The notes under the pieces: generated by a model | The model's database searches: none | What the model was told of the DNA's origin: nothing | What the model saw: the letters and a program-made list of their open reading frames with translations, nothing else | Assembly (NCBI RefSeq): GCF_017355165.1 | Contig: NZ_JADILK010000010.1 | Location: 1 to 64,000 of the forward strand | DNA: 64,000 nucleotides | Source: Bacillus sp. SD075 | GTDB lineage: Bacteria > Bacillota > Bacilli > Bacillales > DSM-1321 | Direction of reading: 5' to 3' | Shown: positions 36,105-45,263 of the stretch, in pieces | How the letters are laid out: every line of letters begins with the position of its first letter | How positions within the stretch are numbered: position 1 is the first letter of the stretch | Made by a program: the position numbers and the translations under genes

Positions 36105-37352
36105 ATGAATACAATCTATTGGTTAAAGAATGTTCGTTTGGAATGCGGTTACCGGAAAGAGAATGAAAGAGTTACAGGAACGATAACCGGACTATTTCAT
36201 CTGTTGATGGAGGATGGAAGGATCGCGAAGATTGTCAAAGATGGGGAAGCCGTACCTGGTGATATACCAGTGGAAGATGCAAAAGGATTGCTTGCGTTAC
36301 CATCTTTCATTGAAAAGCATGTTCATCTTGATAAGACACTGATGGGGGATGTTTGGAGGGCGTGCTCTCCTTCATCAAGTGTCATTGAACGTTTTGAAAA
36401 TGAGAAGAGGGTCCTGCCTTCCATCGCGACAAGCACATGTAAACGTGCAGAATCTTTACTGGAAATCCTTTTAGCTTCTGGCTCTGCACATATACGGACT
36501 CATGTTGATATCTATCCGGAAGTGGGATCGCAAAACTTAGAGCAAGTACAACAGGCGCTTGCTGGCTATTCTAATAGACTCAGTTCGGAGATCGTCGCAT
36601 TTGCGCAGCACGGATTGTTGCGGTCCGGTTCTGTCCAGCTTGTCAGGGAGGCATTGCGAAACGGAGCGGGAGTCGTCGGGGCGGTGGATCCAGCGACAGT
36701 CGATAACAATATTGAAGCATCGCTGGTTCAATTGATGGATTTAGCAGTGGAAGCGAACGCTGATGTGGACTTGCATTTACATGATCCAGGCCATTTGGGC
36801 ACGTTCACCATGAAACGTTTGGCAGTCCTGACCAAGCAAGCGGGCTGGGAAGGCAGGGTAGCGATAAGCCATGCGTTCGGTATCGGGGACGTATCCAGGG
36901 AAGAAGCCTATGATCTGGCTGACATTCTTAGGGATGCGGGGATTTCCATCGTCACCAGTGTCCCTATTAACAGGCAGATGCCCCCTGTTGATTTATTGCA
37001 TGAAAGAGGGGTTGAAGTATCGGTAGGAAATGATAATATCTTTGATGTATGGTCACCTCTTGGGAATGGTGACATCTTGGAGAGAGCAGGGAGGCTCGCA
37101 GAACGTTTCAAATGGATTGATGAAGTCTCACTATCCCGAACACTCGGGTATATAACTGGCGGAAAAACTCCATTGGATGAAAAGGGTAACCAGGTATGGC
37201 CGAAAGCAGGGGATGCTGCAAGTCTGGTGTTAATTGACGCAAGCTGTTCTGCCGAGGCAGTTGCAAGGCGTTCTGAACGTAAAGCGGTCATTTACAAGGG
37301 GAACTTAGTTTCCGGTTCACTATATGAACAAAAGCAGTCCATTGAACAGTAA
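36105..37352 (+). CDS. Cytosine deaminase-like amidohydrolase (tandem paralogue 3 of 3)
   Basis: A 415-aa paralogue with HVH-LDKT, FAQHG (Phe-Ala-Gln in place of Phe-Pro-Gln), HLHDP, ISHA and GND. It begins MNTIYWLKNVRLECG, 9 bases after AAGGGATG, which also creates an unlikely upstream ATG at 36096. It ends the operon; a terminator follows. Having three near-identical-length enzymes side by side suggests successive steps on related rings or different substrate ranges. Confidence 0.87.
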   Translation: MNTIYWLKNVRLECGYRKENERVTGTITGLFHLLMEDGRIAKIVKDGEAVPGDIPVEDAKGLLALPSFIEKHVHLDKTLMGDVWRACSPSSSVIERFENEKRVLPSIATSTCKRAESLLEILLASGSAHIRTHVDIYPEVGSQNLEQVQQALAGYSNRLSSEIVAFAQHGLLRSGSVQLVREALRNGAGVVGAVDPATVDNNIEASLVQLMDLAVEANADVDLHLHDPGHLGTFTMKRLAVLTKQAGWEGRVAISHAFGIGDVSREEAYDLADILRDAGISIVTSVPINRQMPPVDLLHERGVEVSVGNDNIFDVWSPLGNGDILERAGRLAERFKWIDEVSLSRTLGYITGGKTPLDEKGNQVWPKAGDAASLVLIDASCSAEAVARRSERKAVIYKGNLVSGSLYEQKQSIEQ

Positions 37353-37360
37353 GACTAAAC

Positions 37361-37399
37361 CAAAAAGGATCTCTGGATACTTCCGGATTTCCTTTTTCG
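37361..37399 (+). terminator. Terminator of the amidohydrolase operon
   Basis: AAAAAGGA pairs with TCCTTTTT, enclosing a second stem CTGGA/TTCCGG, 9 bases after the stop codon. Confidence 0.75.
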
Positions 37400-37481
37400 T
37401 TTTGCGTTTTGAAAGGTTACCGCTTCCGTGTACTTTTACTTACTTATGTTATATGCTGTGGAAGTGATTTTTTTTGGGGGG

Positions 37482-37532
37482 CTATATTGGTTAAGGGATT
37501 ATCCCCTGTCATATTATGATGGCCCGATATAG
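37482..37532 (+). promoter_or_regulatory. Possible structured leader RNA upstream of the NCS2 permease
   Basis: CTATATTGG pairs with CCGATATAG and closes a junction holding AGGG/CCCT and CAT/ATG hairpins, a three-way-junction-like outline. Further GC-rich self-complementary sequence follows to about 37610. It does not match the purine riboswitch consensus as I know it. Evidence is base pairing only. Confidence 0.3.
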
Positions 37533-37619
37533 TTTAAACGGGCTGGCTGCTGCCTGCCCATTTGTCTTGCAGAGTCGAGCCAACAAATTAGCAGGGAGCT
37601 GCAGTCTTTGTTACTATTA

Positions 37620-37635
37620 ATGGTAACGTTATCAT
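37620..37635 (+). promoter_or_regulatory. cre-like CcpA operator
   Basis: ATGGTAACGTTATCAT matches the cre consensus WTGNAARCGNWWWCAW at 15 of 16 positions. It lies about 175 bases before the permease start, so carbon catabolite control of this gene is likely. Confidence 0.6.
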
Positions 37636-37810
37636 TTTTCATGAATTTGCAAAGGTCATATGACTTTGATCATGTGTCCAGCAAGGCAGCAGGACCATCC
37701 GGGGACTGCGTTTTATTAGCATGGTTTTGTCCTATCGCCTTTGTTAAAGGGAAGGGCAATTGAAAATCACCATGAGCTAAAAAGTATCATGTTCAAAGGA
37801 GATGGAATCT

Positions 37811-39106
37811 ATGAAAAGTTGGAGAACTTCTGTGACTCTATTTTCTTCTTTTCAATGGTTGTTTTTTATTTTTGCAAACACGGTAGTAGTTCCCATATCG
37901 ATTGGCGCAGCTTTTGATCTTCCTCCCAATGTTACGGAAATGACCATGAGAAGCTCGCTCATTTTCACCGGGATCGCCTGCGTGTTTCAGGGGTGGAAGG
38001 GGCATAAGTATCCACTTATGGAAGGGCACTCCGGTCTATTGTGGGGAGTGATGTTGAATTTAGGTTTATCTGCACCATCCATAGGGCTCGGATATGCTGA
38101 GATAGGAGGGGGAATAGCTACTGGCCTCATTGCAGCTGGCGTCGTGACCCTCATTATTTCTGCTTTTAACCTGATTTCCCATGTTCAGAAGATTTTCACT
38201 CCCATGGTCATGACGGTTTATTTATTCCTTTTGACGTTCCAGCTCATCTTTGTCTTTTTTAAAGGGATGCTGGGGATTACGGAGACTGGGGAAATTAACA
38301 TCCCGGTCAGTTTCCTATCAGTGGGGATTGTACTTTTAGTAAGTATTTTAAAGATAAAAGGACCAAGGACCATAAGCAATTTCTCCATATTGATCGGGAT
38401 TATCGTGGGTTGGATTTTTTACGAGCTGCTATTTCCGGAGGCCGGGGGAGAAATGGAAGCTACGGGCGCCGCTTTTTCATTTTTCCCATTAGGTACTCCA
38501 AACCTGGAATTCGGGATAATAGCGATTTCCTTTTTTGCAGGATTACTGAATTTGTGCAACACGTTCGCTTCCATTCAAGCCGCATCAGAATTAATCGGTG
38601 ATGAAGCGGGACACAAGCAGTATCGAAACTCTTTATTCATGACTGGCGGTTTTACCATTTTCGCTCCGGTGCTTGGCCTTGTTCCGTATACACCTTTTAC
38701 TTCATCCATCGGATTTTTGCAGAGCACTCAAATTTATGAGCGGAGGCCCTTCTTACTTGGAGGCATGTTATTGACCATAATTGGGCTCATTCCCCCTTTT
38801 ATCTCTTTCCTTGCGACCATGCCGATAACAGTCGGGAATGCAGTATTGTTCGTTGCGTACCTCCAACTGTTCGGTACGGCTTTCAACAGCGTAAAGGGTC
38901 AGCATTTCACTTCAGACACGATATTCAGGCTTGCCGTACCAGTATTGATTGGAGTGAGTTTGATGAACATCCTGCCTAATGCATTTTCGAACGTTCCCAC
39001 GCTTTTACAGCCATTTTTGACAAATGGGCTCATAATGGGCGTATTGATATCAATCGTGCTGGAAAAATCGGTAAACTGGAATCGTTATGAACAACTGCAG
39101 AACTAA
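37811..39106 (+). CDS. NCS2 family uracil/xanthine permease
   Basis: A 431-aa membrane protein with about 12-14 hydrophobic segments and NCS2 features such as the ANTVVVPISIGAAF opening, a QG-like second segment (FQGWKGHKYPLMEGHSGLLWG), and a Asn/Thr-rich central segment (LLNLCNTFASIQAA) near substrate residues. It resembles the YbbY group of uracil/xanthine transporters. AAAGGAG abuts an upstream ATG at 37802, so 37811 is the proper start. A nucleobase importer next to cytosine-deaminase-like enzymes supports a ring-nitrogen salvage theme. A terminator lies at 39262-39285. Confidence 0.85.
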   Translation: MKSWRTSVTLFSSFQWLFFIFANTVVVPISIGAAFDLPPNVTEMTMRSSLIFTGIACVFQGWKGHKYPLMEGHSGLLWGVMLNLGLSAPSIGLGYAEIGGGIATGLIAAGVVTLIISAFNLISHVQKIFTPMVMTVYLFLLTFQLIFVFFKGMLGITETGEINIPVSFLSVGIVLLVSILKIKGPRTISNFSILIGIIVGWIFYELLFPEAGGEMEATGAAFSFFPLGTPNLEFGIIAISFFAGLLNLCNTFASIQAASELIGDEAGHKQYRNSLFMTGGFTIFAPVLGLVPYTPFTSSIGFLQSTQIYERRPFLLGGMLLTIIGLIPPFISFLATMPITVGNAVLFVAYLQLFGTAFNSVKGQHFTSDTIFRLAVPVLIGVSLMNILPNAFSNVPTLLQPFLTNGLIMGVLISIVLEKSVNWNRYEQLQN

Positions 39107-39261
39107 TGGGAAAGAGTGATGTGTGGAATTTTTATTAAGCACAAGAGGTAACTGCCTTTTAAAGATTCTATACAGCTTTCTTATATTTTGAGAAGACATC
39201 GGGAAACGGCTGATTGGATACAACAGTACATAAGTGATTCTCCCGTCAATAAGGGTAGGGC

Positions 39262-39286
39262 AATCCTTAAAATAAGGATTTTTTCA
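39262..39286 (+). terminator. Terminator of the permease gene
   Basis: AATCCTTA pairs with TAAGGATT around a 2-4 base loop, followed by TTTTC. Confidence 0.65.
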
Positions 39287-39331
39287 TTGTAAATGACGAA
39301 GAAAAAAGTTACTTGTAAGGCAAATAATATG

Positions 39332-39370
39332 AAAACCAGAAGGGTGTTGGGGACCTTCTGGTTTTTTTTG
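39332..39370. terminator. Strong bidirectional terminator
   Basis: AAAACCAGAAGG pairs with CCTTCTGGTTTT, then TTTT on the plus strand; it also serves the convergent LuxR-type gene. Confidence 0.8.
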
Positions 39371-39377
39371 ATTGTGT

Positions 39378-40163
39378 TTATGGTTTAACAATTTTATAGC
39401 ATAAACTTGTTCGGTTTGAGACATCAAACTTCCTATAAAGATTTTGCAAATGTCTTTTTACTGTATTAACACTAATAAATAGTTCGCTGGCAATGGTGAT
39501 ATTGGTATGCCCTTTTAGAACCAATTTTAATATTTCTGCTTCTTTTAATGTTAAATCTGGTTGTCTGAGATCTTGAGAACTAGCCAAAATCTTATTTTTC
39601 AAAGGATTAATTAGATTTTCTTTGGGGACGTTTACAAAAGGATGAGGGAACTCGCTTGTTTTTTGCGATAAGAACCTAGAAATAACCTCTAAACACATAA
39701 TATCGGATGTACTAAAAGGCTTCTCCTTTTTGGATCTAACGAAGTTCAGAACGCCTTTAATACTGTTTCTATCATATAAAAAAACACCTATATCATAATA
39801 AAATCCATATTTTAACATGAAATCATTGTAGTATACACTTTTTTCATATAAGTCAGGCGGAAGTAAATCAAGGTTTTTTATAACAGTTTGTTTACTTGCT
39901 TTTTGCATATTGTATTTTGGGACTAGCAAATCTAATTGATAAAAGTTATTAAGATAATCATCCATAACATATTTATCTATATTTAAGGTAATAGGTTCGA
40001 ACAAGTCATTATTATCATCACATAACCAAAAAATAGATTGGCAGTAACCAAATAAATTTTCAAAGGTCTGCAGTACTTTTTCACGGAAATTTTCATTAGA
40101 AAAAGTAATTTCATCCATAAAAGATAAAATTTTTTTGTAGCTGGGGTTAGACATTTCCTTCAT
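39378..40163 (-). CDS. LuxR-type helix-turn-helix regulator
   Basis: A 261-aa protein. Residues 1-185 form a GAF-like or autoinducer-like sensor region (no clear catalytic or metal motif), and 200-261 form a LuxR/GerE helix-turn-helix (LTLKEAEILKLVLKGHTNITIASELFISVNTVKRHLQNLYRKF). Start follows GGAGGAAAGCCT. It is divergent from the amine-oxidising genes and is the obvious candidate to control them. The gene is noticeably AT-richer than its neighbours. Confidence 0.83.
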   Translation of the reverse strand: MKEMSNPSYKKILSFMDEITFSNENFREKVLQTFENLFGYCQSIFWLCDDNNDLFEPITLNIDKYVMDDYLNNFYQLDLLVPKYNMQKASKQTVIKNLDLLPPDLYEKSVYYNDFMLKYGFYYDIGVFLYDRNSIKGVLNFVRSKKEKPFSTSDIMCLEVISRFLSQKTSEFPHPFVNVPKENLINPLKNKILASSQDLRQPDLTLKEAEILKLVLKGHTNITIASELFISVNTVKRHLQNLYRKFDVSNRTSLCYKIVKP

Positions 40164-40581
40164 AGGCTTTCCTCCATGTTAACTTTTTGTTGATTATATA
40201 ACATTTTAAAATAAAATGAATTACTTTTTGATATAAAATGACCCATTTGGGTAATAGTAAATTTTTTGATTTTTCTGGATAATATAAAATACTTACATGT
40301 AATAGTTAATAAATTAGAAAGAGTTTTTAAAATGAACCTAAGGAGATGAAAGAAACGTAAGTGTGCGAGGTAGGAAAATAAACATCTCCTTATCAAAACT
40401 GAATAAGTGGATGCGTAGTACACTTTTGAGTTATTGATTTAAATTGAAGGAGAGTAATGTTTATTTATATAACGTTTTTGTAACGGTTGTTAATTTTTTG
40501 AGTATGTTTATGTGTGTTTTAGAGTTACTAATTCTCTATTACTTAAAAAAATCAATAAAATATTGGAAGAGTTATGCTTTC
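40164..40581. other. AT-rich divergent control region
   Basis: This 418-base stretch should hold promoters for the LuxR-type gene and the amine-catabolic genes. A hydrophobic 63-codon frame (40444-40635, TTG start) runs into the phenylacetate-CoA ligase remnant in the same frame, but its first 45 residues look like chance translation of AT-rich DNA. No terminator or RNA gene recognised. Confidence 0.4.
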
Positions 40582-40769
40582 ATGTACAATTCAGAAATTG
40601 AAACGCTAACTCGTGCTGAAATGGAAGCACTATAAATGAGCAGATTTCAGACTACATTATGACATATCTATCTGAATATAGAGTTTATCGAACGAAGTTT
40701 AAAGAGCAAGGGATTACTCCAGATGACATTCAATTTCAATGGATGCCATTTACCAAAAACAAGACTTAA
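40582..40769 (+). pseudogene. N-terminal remnant of phenylacetate-CoA ligase (PaaK)
   Basis: From ATG 40582 the text reads MYNSEIETLTRAEMEAL then stop, and one frame over it continues INEQISDYIMTYLSEYRVYRTKFKEQ, GITPDDIQ and MPFTKNKT before a stop. This is the first 60 residues of PaaK-type ligases (pattern EIETxxRxEMEAL, then VxxFYRxKFxExGIxPDDI, then LPFTxKxD). One frameshift and loss of the remaining about 370 residues make it inactive. Its place before an aldehyde dehydrogenase and an amine oxidase fits a former phenylacetate route. Confidence 0.72.
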
Positions 40770-40956
40770 GAGTTCATTATCCGTGTTGAAAAATCATAAA
40801 AATATAATCACTTTCCATCGTGCATGTAAACAAAGTTAGGAGCTTTTAGCTTATTGAATTTACGCATCACTTAAGGAAACCTAGCAACCTATGTTTCTCA
40901 AAATTGTATGGTTAGTAATTTCGAAGTTTTATCAAAAAAAATAAGAGGTGGAGAAA

Positions 40957-42420
40957 ATGAAAAAATATCAACTATTTATCGATGGAAAATGGACAGATTC
41001 ACTCTCAGGAGAAACATTTGAAACGATTAATCCTGGCACAGGAGAAGTCCATGCCCTTGTTTCAAAAGGGGGCGAGGAAGATGTAAACCATGCCGTTAAA
41101 GCAGCTCGAAAAGCGTTCGAATCCGGACCATGGGCGACTATGTCTCCTAGTGACCGAGGTAGACTTCTGTATAAAGCAGCTCAGAAAATGTGGGAGAATT
41201 CAGACTTTTTAGCGGAAGTAGAATCAAAGGATAATGGTTTACCAATCAATGAAACCAAGCATATAGCTCTTCCTACTACCATAGATGTACTGGAGTTCTA
41301 TGCAGGACTTGCAAATAAGGTGCAGGGCGATACATTGGCATCACCCCACAATCGTTTCAACTACACATTAAAAGAACCATTAGGTGTAATTGGCGCCATT
41401 GTCCCTTGGAACTTTCCTTTAATGCTGACGATGTGGAAATTAGCTCCTGCTTTAGCTGCTGGAAATACAATTGTTATTAAGCCAGCAAAAGAAACATCAA
41501 CAAGTATTTTAGAACTGGCTAAACTGTTCCAAGAAGTCGGTATTCCTGATGGGGTGATTAATATTGTACCCGGTCCAGGTTCAACCGTGGGATCTGCTTT
41601 AGCTTCTCATCCAGACGTCGATAAAATTGCTTTTACGGGGTCAACGGACACGGGGCGTTTAATCATGCAAGCCGCTACAAAAAACTTGAAACCAGTTTCG
41701 TTAGAACTGGGAGGGAAATCACCTAACATTGTATTTGACGATGCCACTCTTGAAGATGCAGTTAATGGAGCGATGTTTGGCATTTACTTTGCACAAGGTC
41801 AAGTTTGTGCTTCTGGTTCTCGATTATTTGTCCAAGAAAGCATTTATGATAAATTTATGGATCTTTTTGCTAGTAAAGTACAATCCATACGGGTAGGAAA
41901 TCCCCTTGAAGCGACAACACAAATGGGTCCACAAGTTTCCGCACAACAGTTAAAGACGATTGAAAGGTATGTAGCGGTTGGTCTTGAAGAAGGTGCGGAA
42001 TTAGTGACAGGTGGCCAAAGAGGCAAAAAAAATGGATATTATTTCACTCCTACCATCTTTGGAGATGTAACCAACGAAATGACAATTGCGCGTGAAGAGA
42101 TATTTGGGCCAGTTGTGTCGGTTATTCGCTTCAAAGACGAAGAGGATGCCCTACGACAAGCAAATGATACTATTTACGGTTTAGCTTCAGGGATATGGAC
42201 CAATGACTTAAAAAGAGCTCATCGTATGGCGCGTGGTATCCAATCAGGAACTGTCTATGTGAATACGTACAGTATGCTGGATAGTACAACTCCTTTTGGA
42301 GGAATGAAACAAAGTGGATTTGGTAGGGAATTAGGGGTACAAGCCATGGATATGTATACGCACTCAAAGAGTGTATGGATTGATTTAGGTGAAAAAGGCT
42401 TAAATTGGTACGGTGGCTAA
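40957..42420 (+). CDS. Aldehyde dehydrogenase, phenylacetaldehyde/betaine aldehyde type
   Basis: A 487-aa NAD(P)-dependent dehydrogenase oxidising an aldehyde to an acid. Catalytic residues: N152 (PWNFPL), E250 (LELGGKSPN) and C284 (FAQGQVCASGSR); the Rossmann GSTDTGR lies at 228-234. The GTG at 40948 belongs to the ribosome site (AGAGGTGGAG), so ATG 40957 is used. With the amine oxidase 54 bases downstream, the likely substrate is the aldehyde formed from a primary amine such as phenethylamine or tyramine. Confidence 0.92.
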   Translation: MKKYQLFIDGKWTDSLSGETFETINPGTGEVHALVSKGGEEDVNHAVKAARKAFESGPWATMSPSDRGRLLYKAAQKMWENSDFLAEVESKDNGLPINETKHIALPTTIDVLEFYAGLANKVQGDTLASPHNRFNYTLKEPLGVIGAIVPWNFPLMLTMWKLAPALAAGNTIVIKPAKETSTSILELAKLFQEVGIPDGVINIVPGPGSTVGSALASHPDVDKIAFTGSTDTGRLIMQAATKNLKPVSLELGGKSPNIVFDDATLEDAVNGAMFGIYFAQGQVCASGSRLFVQESIYDKFMDLFASKVQSIRVGNPLEATTQMGPQVSAQQLKTIERYVAVGLEEGAELVTGGQRGKKNGYYFTPTIFGDVTNEMTIAREEIFGPVVSVIRFKDEEDALRQANDTIYGLASGIWTNDLKRAHRMARGIQSGTVYVNTYSMLDSTTPFGGMKQSGFGRELGVQAMDMYTHSKSVWIDLGEKGLNWYGG

Positions 42421-42473
42421 GACTATTATTTAGCTAATGAAAGTTAAAAATAAAAAATGAAAGGAAACATTCT

Positions 42474-44789
42474 ATGAAAACAAAGCAAAGAACTTACAAA
42501 GCAGCAATTATTGTAATGACTGCACTAACTTTCATATTCTCTCCTTATTCATTCATTCATAATAACAATGCTTCTGCTCATGGCGGTGAAGTGGAATTAA
42601 TTAAGCTAGAAACAGCTTTAGAAGGTACTGGTGCAACTGTTAAATCTAATTTTTGGAGCTTTTTTACAAAAAAAATCACCATCGAAAAAGATGATACGGT
42701 CATAAAAATAATACCTGATTCCGATAAAGCGTATATTAATGGAAAGGCGATTACACTTGAATCAAACGTGATAGAAAAAGATGAGAAGATCTACGTAACT
42801 GATCATTTTGTGAATGAAGTTCTCCCTGACATCAAGCAAACAGCTAAAATAAAAGAAGCTTATCATCCTTTAGATCCTTTAACTCCTAAAGAAATTAAAG
42901 CGGTGGTTAATGTAATCAAAGAGGCAGGGAAATATAAAGATACTCTTCGTTTTACAGAAATTACACTGAAGCTTCCCGAAAAAAAGAAAGTGTGGGAGTG
43001 GGAGTACGATAAAGAGAAAAAAGACAACGCATTTACAAGAAAAGCAGAGTTCATTGCATTGGATGGCAAACAAGTTATTGAGGGTGAAGTGAATATATCA
43101 TCAAAAAAACTAGTTTCATGGAATGAAATGGACGGCGTTCATGGCATGCTTATTCTGGATGATTTCGCTACTGTTCAAGGAGCCATTGAAGCAAGTGAAG
43201 ACTATGCAAAAGCGCTAAAAAAGCGGGGGGTAGATGACCCTAAAAAGGTCGTTGCGACCCCTTTGACAGTAGGTTATTTCGATGGTGAAGATAAATTGGA
43301 GCATGATAAGCGTCTATTGAAAATCGTATCTTATTTGGATACAGGAGATGGGAATTTTTGGGCGCATCCAATTGAAAATTTGGTCGCTGTTGTAGATCTT
43401 GAAAAGAAAGAGGTCATTAAAGTAGAAGATGAAGGTGTCATTCCAATCCCGATGCAATTAAACGCATATGATGGTAGAGATTATGAGAAGAAATCCGATG
43501 TAAAACCGTTAAATATCACCGAGCCTGAAGGCAGGAACTATGAAATAAAAGGAAATACGATTAGCTGGCAAAATTGGGATTTCCACTTACGATTGGATAC
43601 TCGGGTAGGACCTGTGTTATCAACTGTTACTTATGATGACCATGGAAAAAAAAGAAAAATTATGTATGAAGGATCGCTGGGCGGGATGATAGTTCCTTAC
43701 GGAGATCCTGACGTTGGCTGGTACTTCAAGTCCTATTTGGATGCTGGTGAATATGGAATGGGCACATTAACTGCACCGCTAGAACTTGGAGCTGACGTAC
43801 CAGAAAACGCCGTGCTGCTAGATGCAACAATTGCCGATAACTCGGGCAATCCTTACGTTATTAAAAATGCCATTGCAGTATTTGAACAATATGCGGGGCC
43901 AGAATATAAACATGCCGACCTTGCGACATTTAAAGAAGAAAATCAAAGCCGTGAACGCCGTGAATTAGTGGTTCGCTGGGTTAGTACAATCGGAAACTAT
44001 GATTATATCTTTGATTGGAAGTTATCACAAAATGGAATAATTAATATTGATGTAGGAGCATCTGGTATTGAAGCAGTGAAAGGTGTTAAATCAAAAACAA
44101 TGCATGACAAAACTGCAAAAGAGGATACAAAATATGGTACTTTGCTTGATGATAATATTGTCGGAACCACTCACCAGCACATTTATAATTTCAGGCTTGA
44201 CCTAGATGTTGATGGCGAAAGTAATTCCCTAATGGAAATTAATCCAAAGGTAGAAAAAAATCAAGAGGGCGGTCCACGCAAAAGTGTTATGGTAACAGAA
44301 GAAAAAACAGTAAAGACGGAGCAAGAGTCGATTCAGAAATTTGATTCTTCCACTATTCGACTATTCAGTAATCTTAATAAAGAGAATAAGGTAGGAAATC
44401 CTGTTTCATATCAAATCATCCCTTTTGCAGGAGGCACTCACCCGATTGCCAAAGGAGCCTTATTTAGTGATGATGACTGGCTTTTTAAGCGAGTTAACTT
44501 TATGGACAAGCAATTGTGGGTCACAAATTATGACCCGGATGAGCGCTATCCGGAAGGGAAATATCCGAACCGCAGCAAAACAGATACAGGATTAGGACAA
44601 TATACCGCAGACAACGGTTCCATTGACAATACAGATAATGTGGTATGGATGACCACAGGTGCAACTCATATAGCACGAGCTGAAGAATGGCCAATGATGC
44701 CAACAGAGTGGGTACACGCCATGTTAAAACCGTGGAATTTCTTTGATCGTACTCCAACATTAGATTTACCAAAAGAAAATTCAAAGTGA
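42474..44789 (+). CDS. Copper-containing primary amine oxidase (secreted)
   Basis: A 771-aa quinoprotein that oxidises RCH2NH2 to aldehyde, ammonia and H2O2. Signal peptide 1-35 (cut near NNASA-HGG), a small Cu_amine_oxidN1-type domain at about 60-115, then the large catalytic domain. The topaquinone precursor is Y509 in TIGNYDY, the catalytic base D423 in YLDAGEYGMG, and the copper ligands H567, H569 (HQH) and H732 (THIARAEEWP). All essential residues are present. Its stop lies only a few bases before an IS3-family remnant, so the downstream neighbour has been replaced. Confidence 0.93.
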   Translation: MKTKQRTYKAAIIVMTALTFIFSPYSFIHNNNASAHGGEVELIKLETALEGTGATVKSNFWSFFTKKITIEKDDTVIKIIPDSDKAYINGKAITLESNVIEKDEKIYVTDHFVNEVLPDIKQTAKIKEAYHPLDPLTPKEIKAVVNVIKEAGKYKDTLRFTEITLKLPEKKKVWEWEYDKEKKDNAFTRKAEFIALDGKQVIEGEVNISSKKLVSWNEMDGVHGMLILDDFATVQGAIEASEDYAKALKKRGVDDPKKVVATPLTVGYFDGEDKLEHDKRLLKIVSYLDTGDGNFWAHPIENLVAVVDLEKKEVIKVEDEGVIPIPMQLNAYDGRDYEKKSDVKPLNITEPEGRNYEIKGNTISWQNWDFHLRLDTRVGPVLSTVTYDDHGKKRKIMYEGSLGGMIVPYGDPDVGWYFKSYLDAGEYGMGTLTAPLELGADVPENAVLLDATIADNSGNPYVIKNAIAVFEQYAGPEYKHADLATFKEENQSRERRELVVRWVSTIGNYDYIFDWKLSQNGIINIDVGASGIEAVKGVKSKTMHDKTAKEDTKYGTLLDDNIVGTTHQHIYNFRLDLDVDGESNSLMEINPKVEKNQEGGPRKSVMVTEEKTVKTEQESIQKFDSSTIRLFSNLNKENKVGNPVSYQIIPFAGGTHPIAKGALFSDDDWLFKRVNFMDKQLWVTNYDPDERYPEGKYPNRSKTDTGLGQYTADNGSIDNTDNVVWMTTGATHIARAEEWPMMPTEWVHAMLKPWNFFDRTPTLDLPKENSK

Positions 44790-44839
44790 TTAAATAAAGG
44801 CCTTGCATAAGTTTAAAATGTACCCTTTGTAAAGGACAG

Positions 44840-45155
44840 CTAAAAAAAGCCTAGGCAGCTTGAAAAAGATGATTTCTGTATTGAGTATTGAACAGGAGTC
44901 ATCTTTTTTAAATTCCATTGGTATCGGTAGTGATTGTAATACGTCCTATATTGCTTAATAATTCATCTAAAGTTGAACATGCTTTAATAGAGGCTTCAAC
45001 TTTAAAATGGCCAAAAAAAGATTCTTGAGGAGCATGATCCCAGCAGTTCCCGCGCCTTGACATTGACTGGCCTAACCCAGTTTTTTTACTGATTTCTGAA
45101 AGTCCGGCTGGGTATAATGAGTTCCCTGATCACAGTGGATAAAGGCATTCTTTGC
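44840..45155 (-). pseudogene. IS3-family transposase OrfB, C-terminal remnant
   Basis: Reverse-strand text reads FIHCDQGTHYTQPDFQ, a frameshift, then GQSMSRRGNCWDHAPQESFFGHFK and YQWNLKKMTPVQY, the second Asp and the Glu region of the rve/DDE core. The first DDE residue and the N-terminal half are deleted. Confidence 0.85.
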
Positions 45156-45263
45156 TTTGGGAAATCTTCAATTTTCCTTTAATGGTACGCTTTTATGATG
45201 GTTTCTTTCACTATCTCCTCCTTTTTTTCATCTTTTCGATTTCTTTTTTGAAAGGAGGGAGAA

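Noticed and set aside
40444..40581. Hydrophobic N-terminal extension of the 63-codon frame before the aldehyde dehydrogenase
   Set aside because: Translation of AT-rich DNA from a TTG with no family similarity; only the part from 40582 matches a known protein (PaaK).
44860..44912. Hairpin AAAAAGATGA / TCATCTTTTTT after the amine oxidase gene, a possible terminator
   Set aside because: It lies inside the C-terminal coding remnant of the IS3 transposase, so it is more likely a chance feature of that sequence than a terminator made for the amine oxidase.
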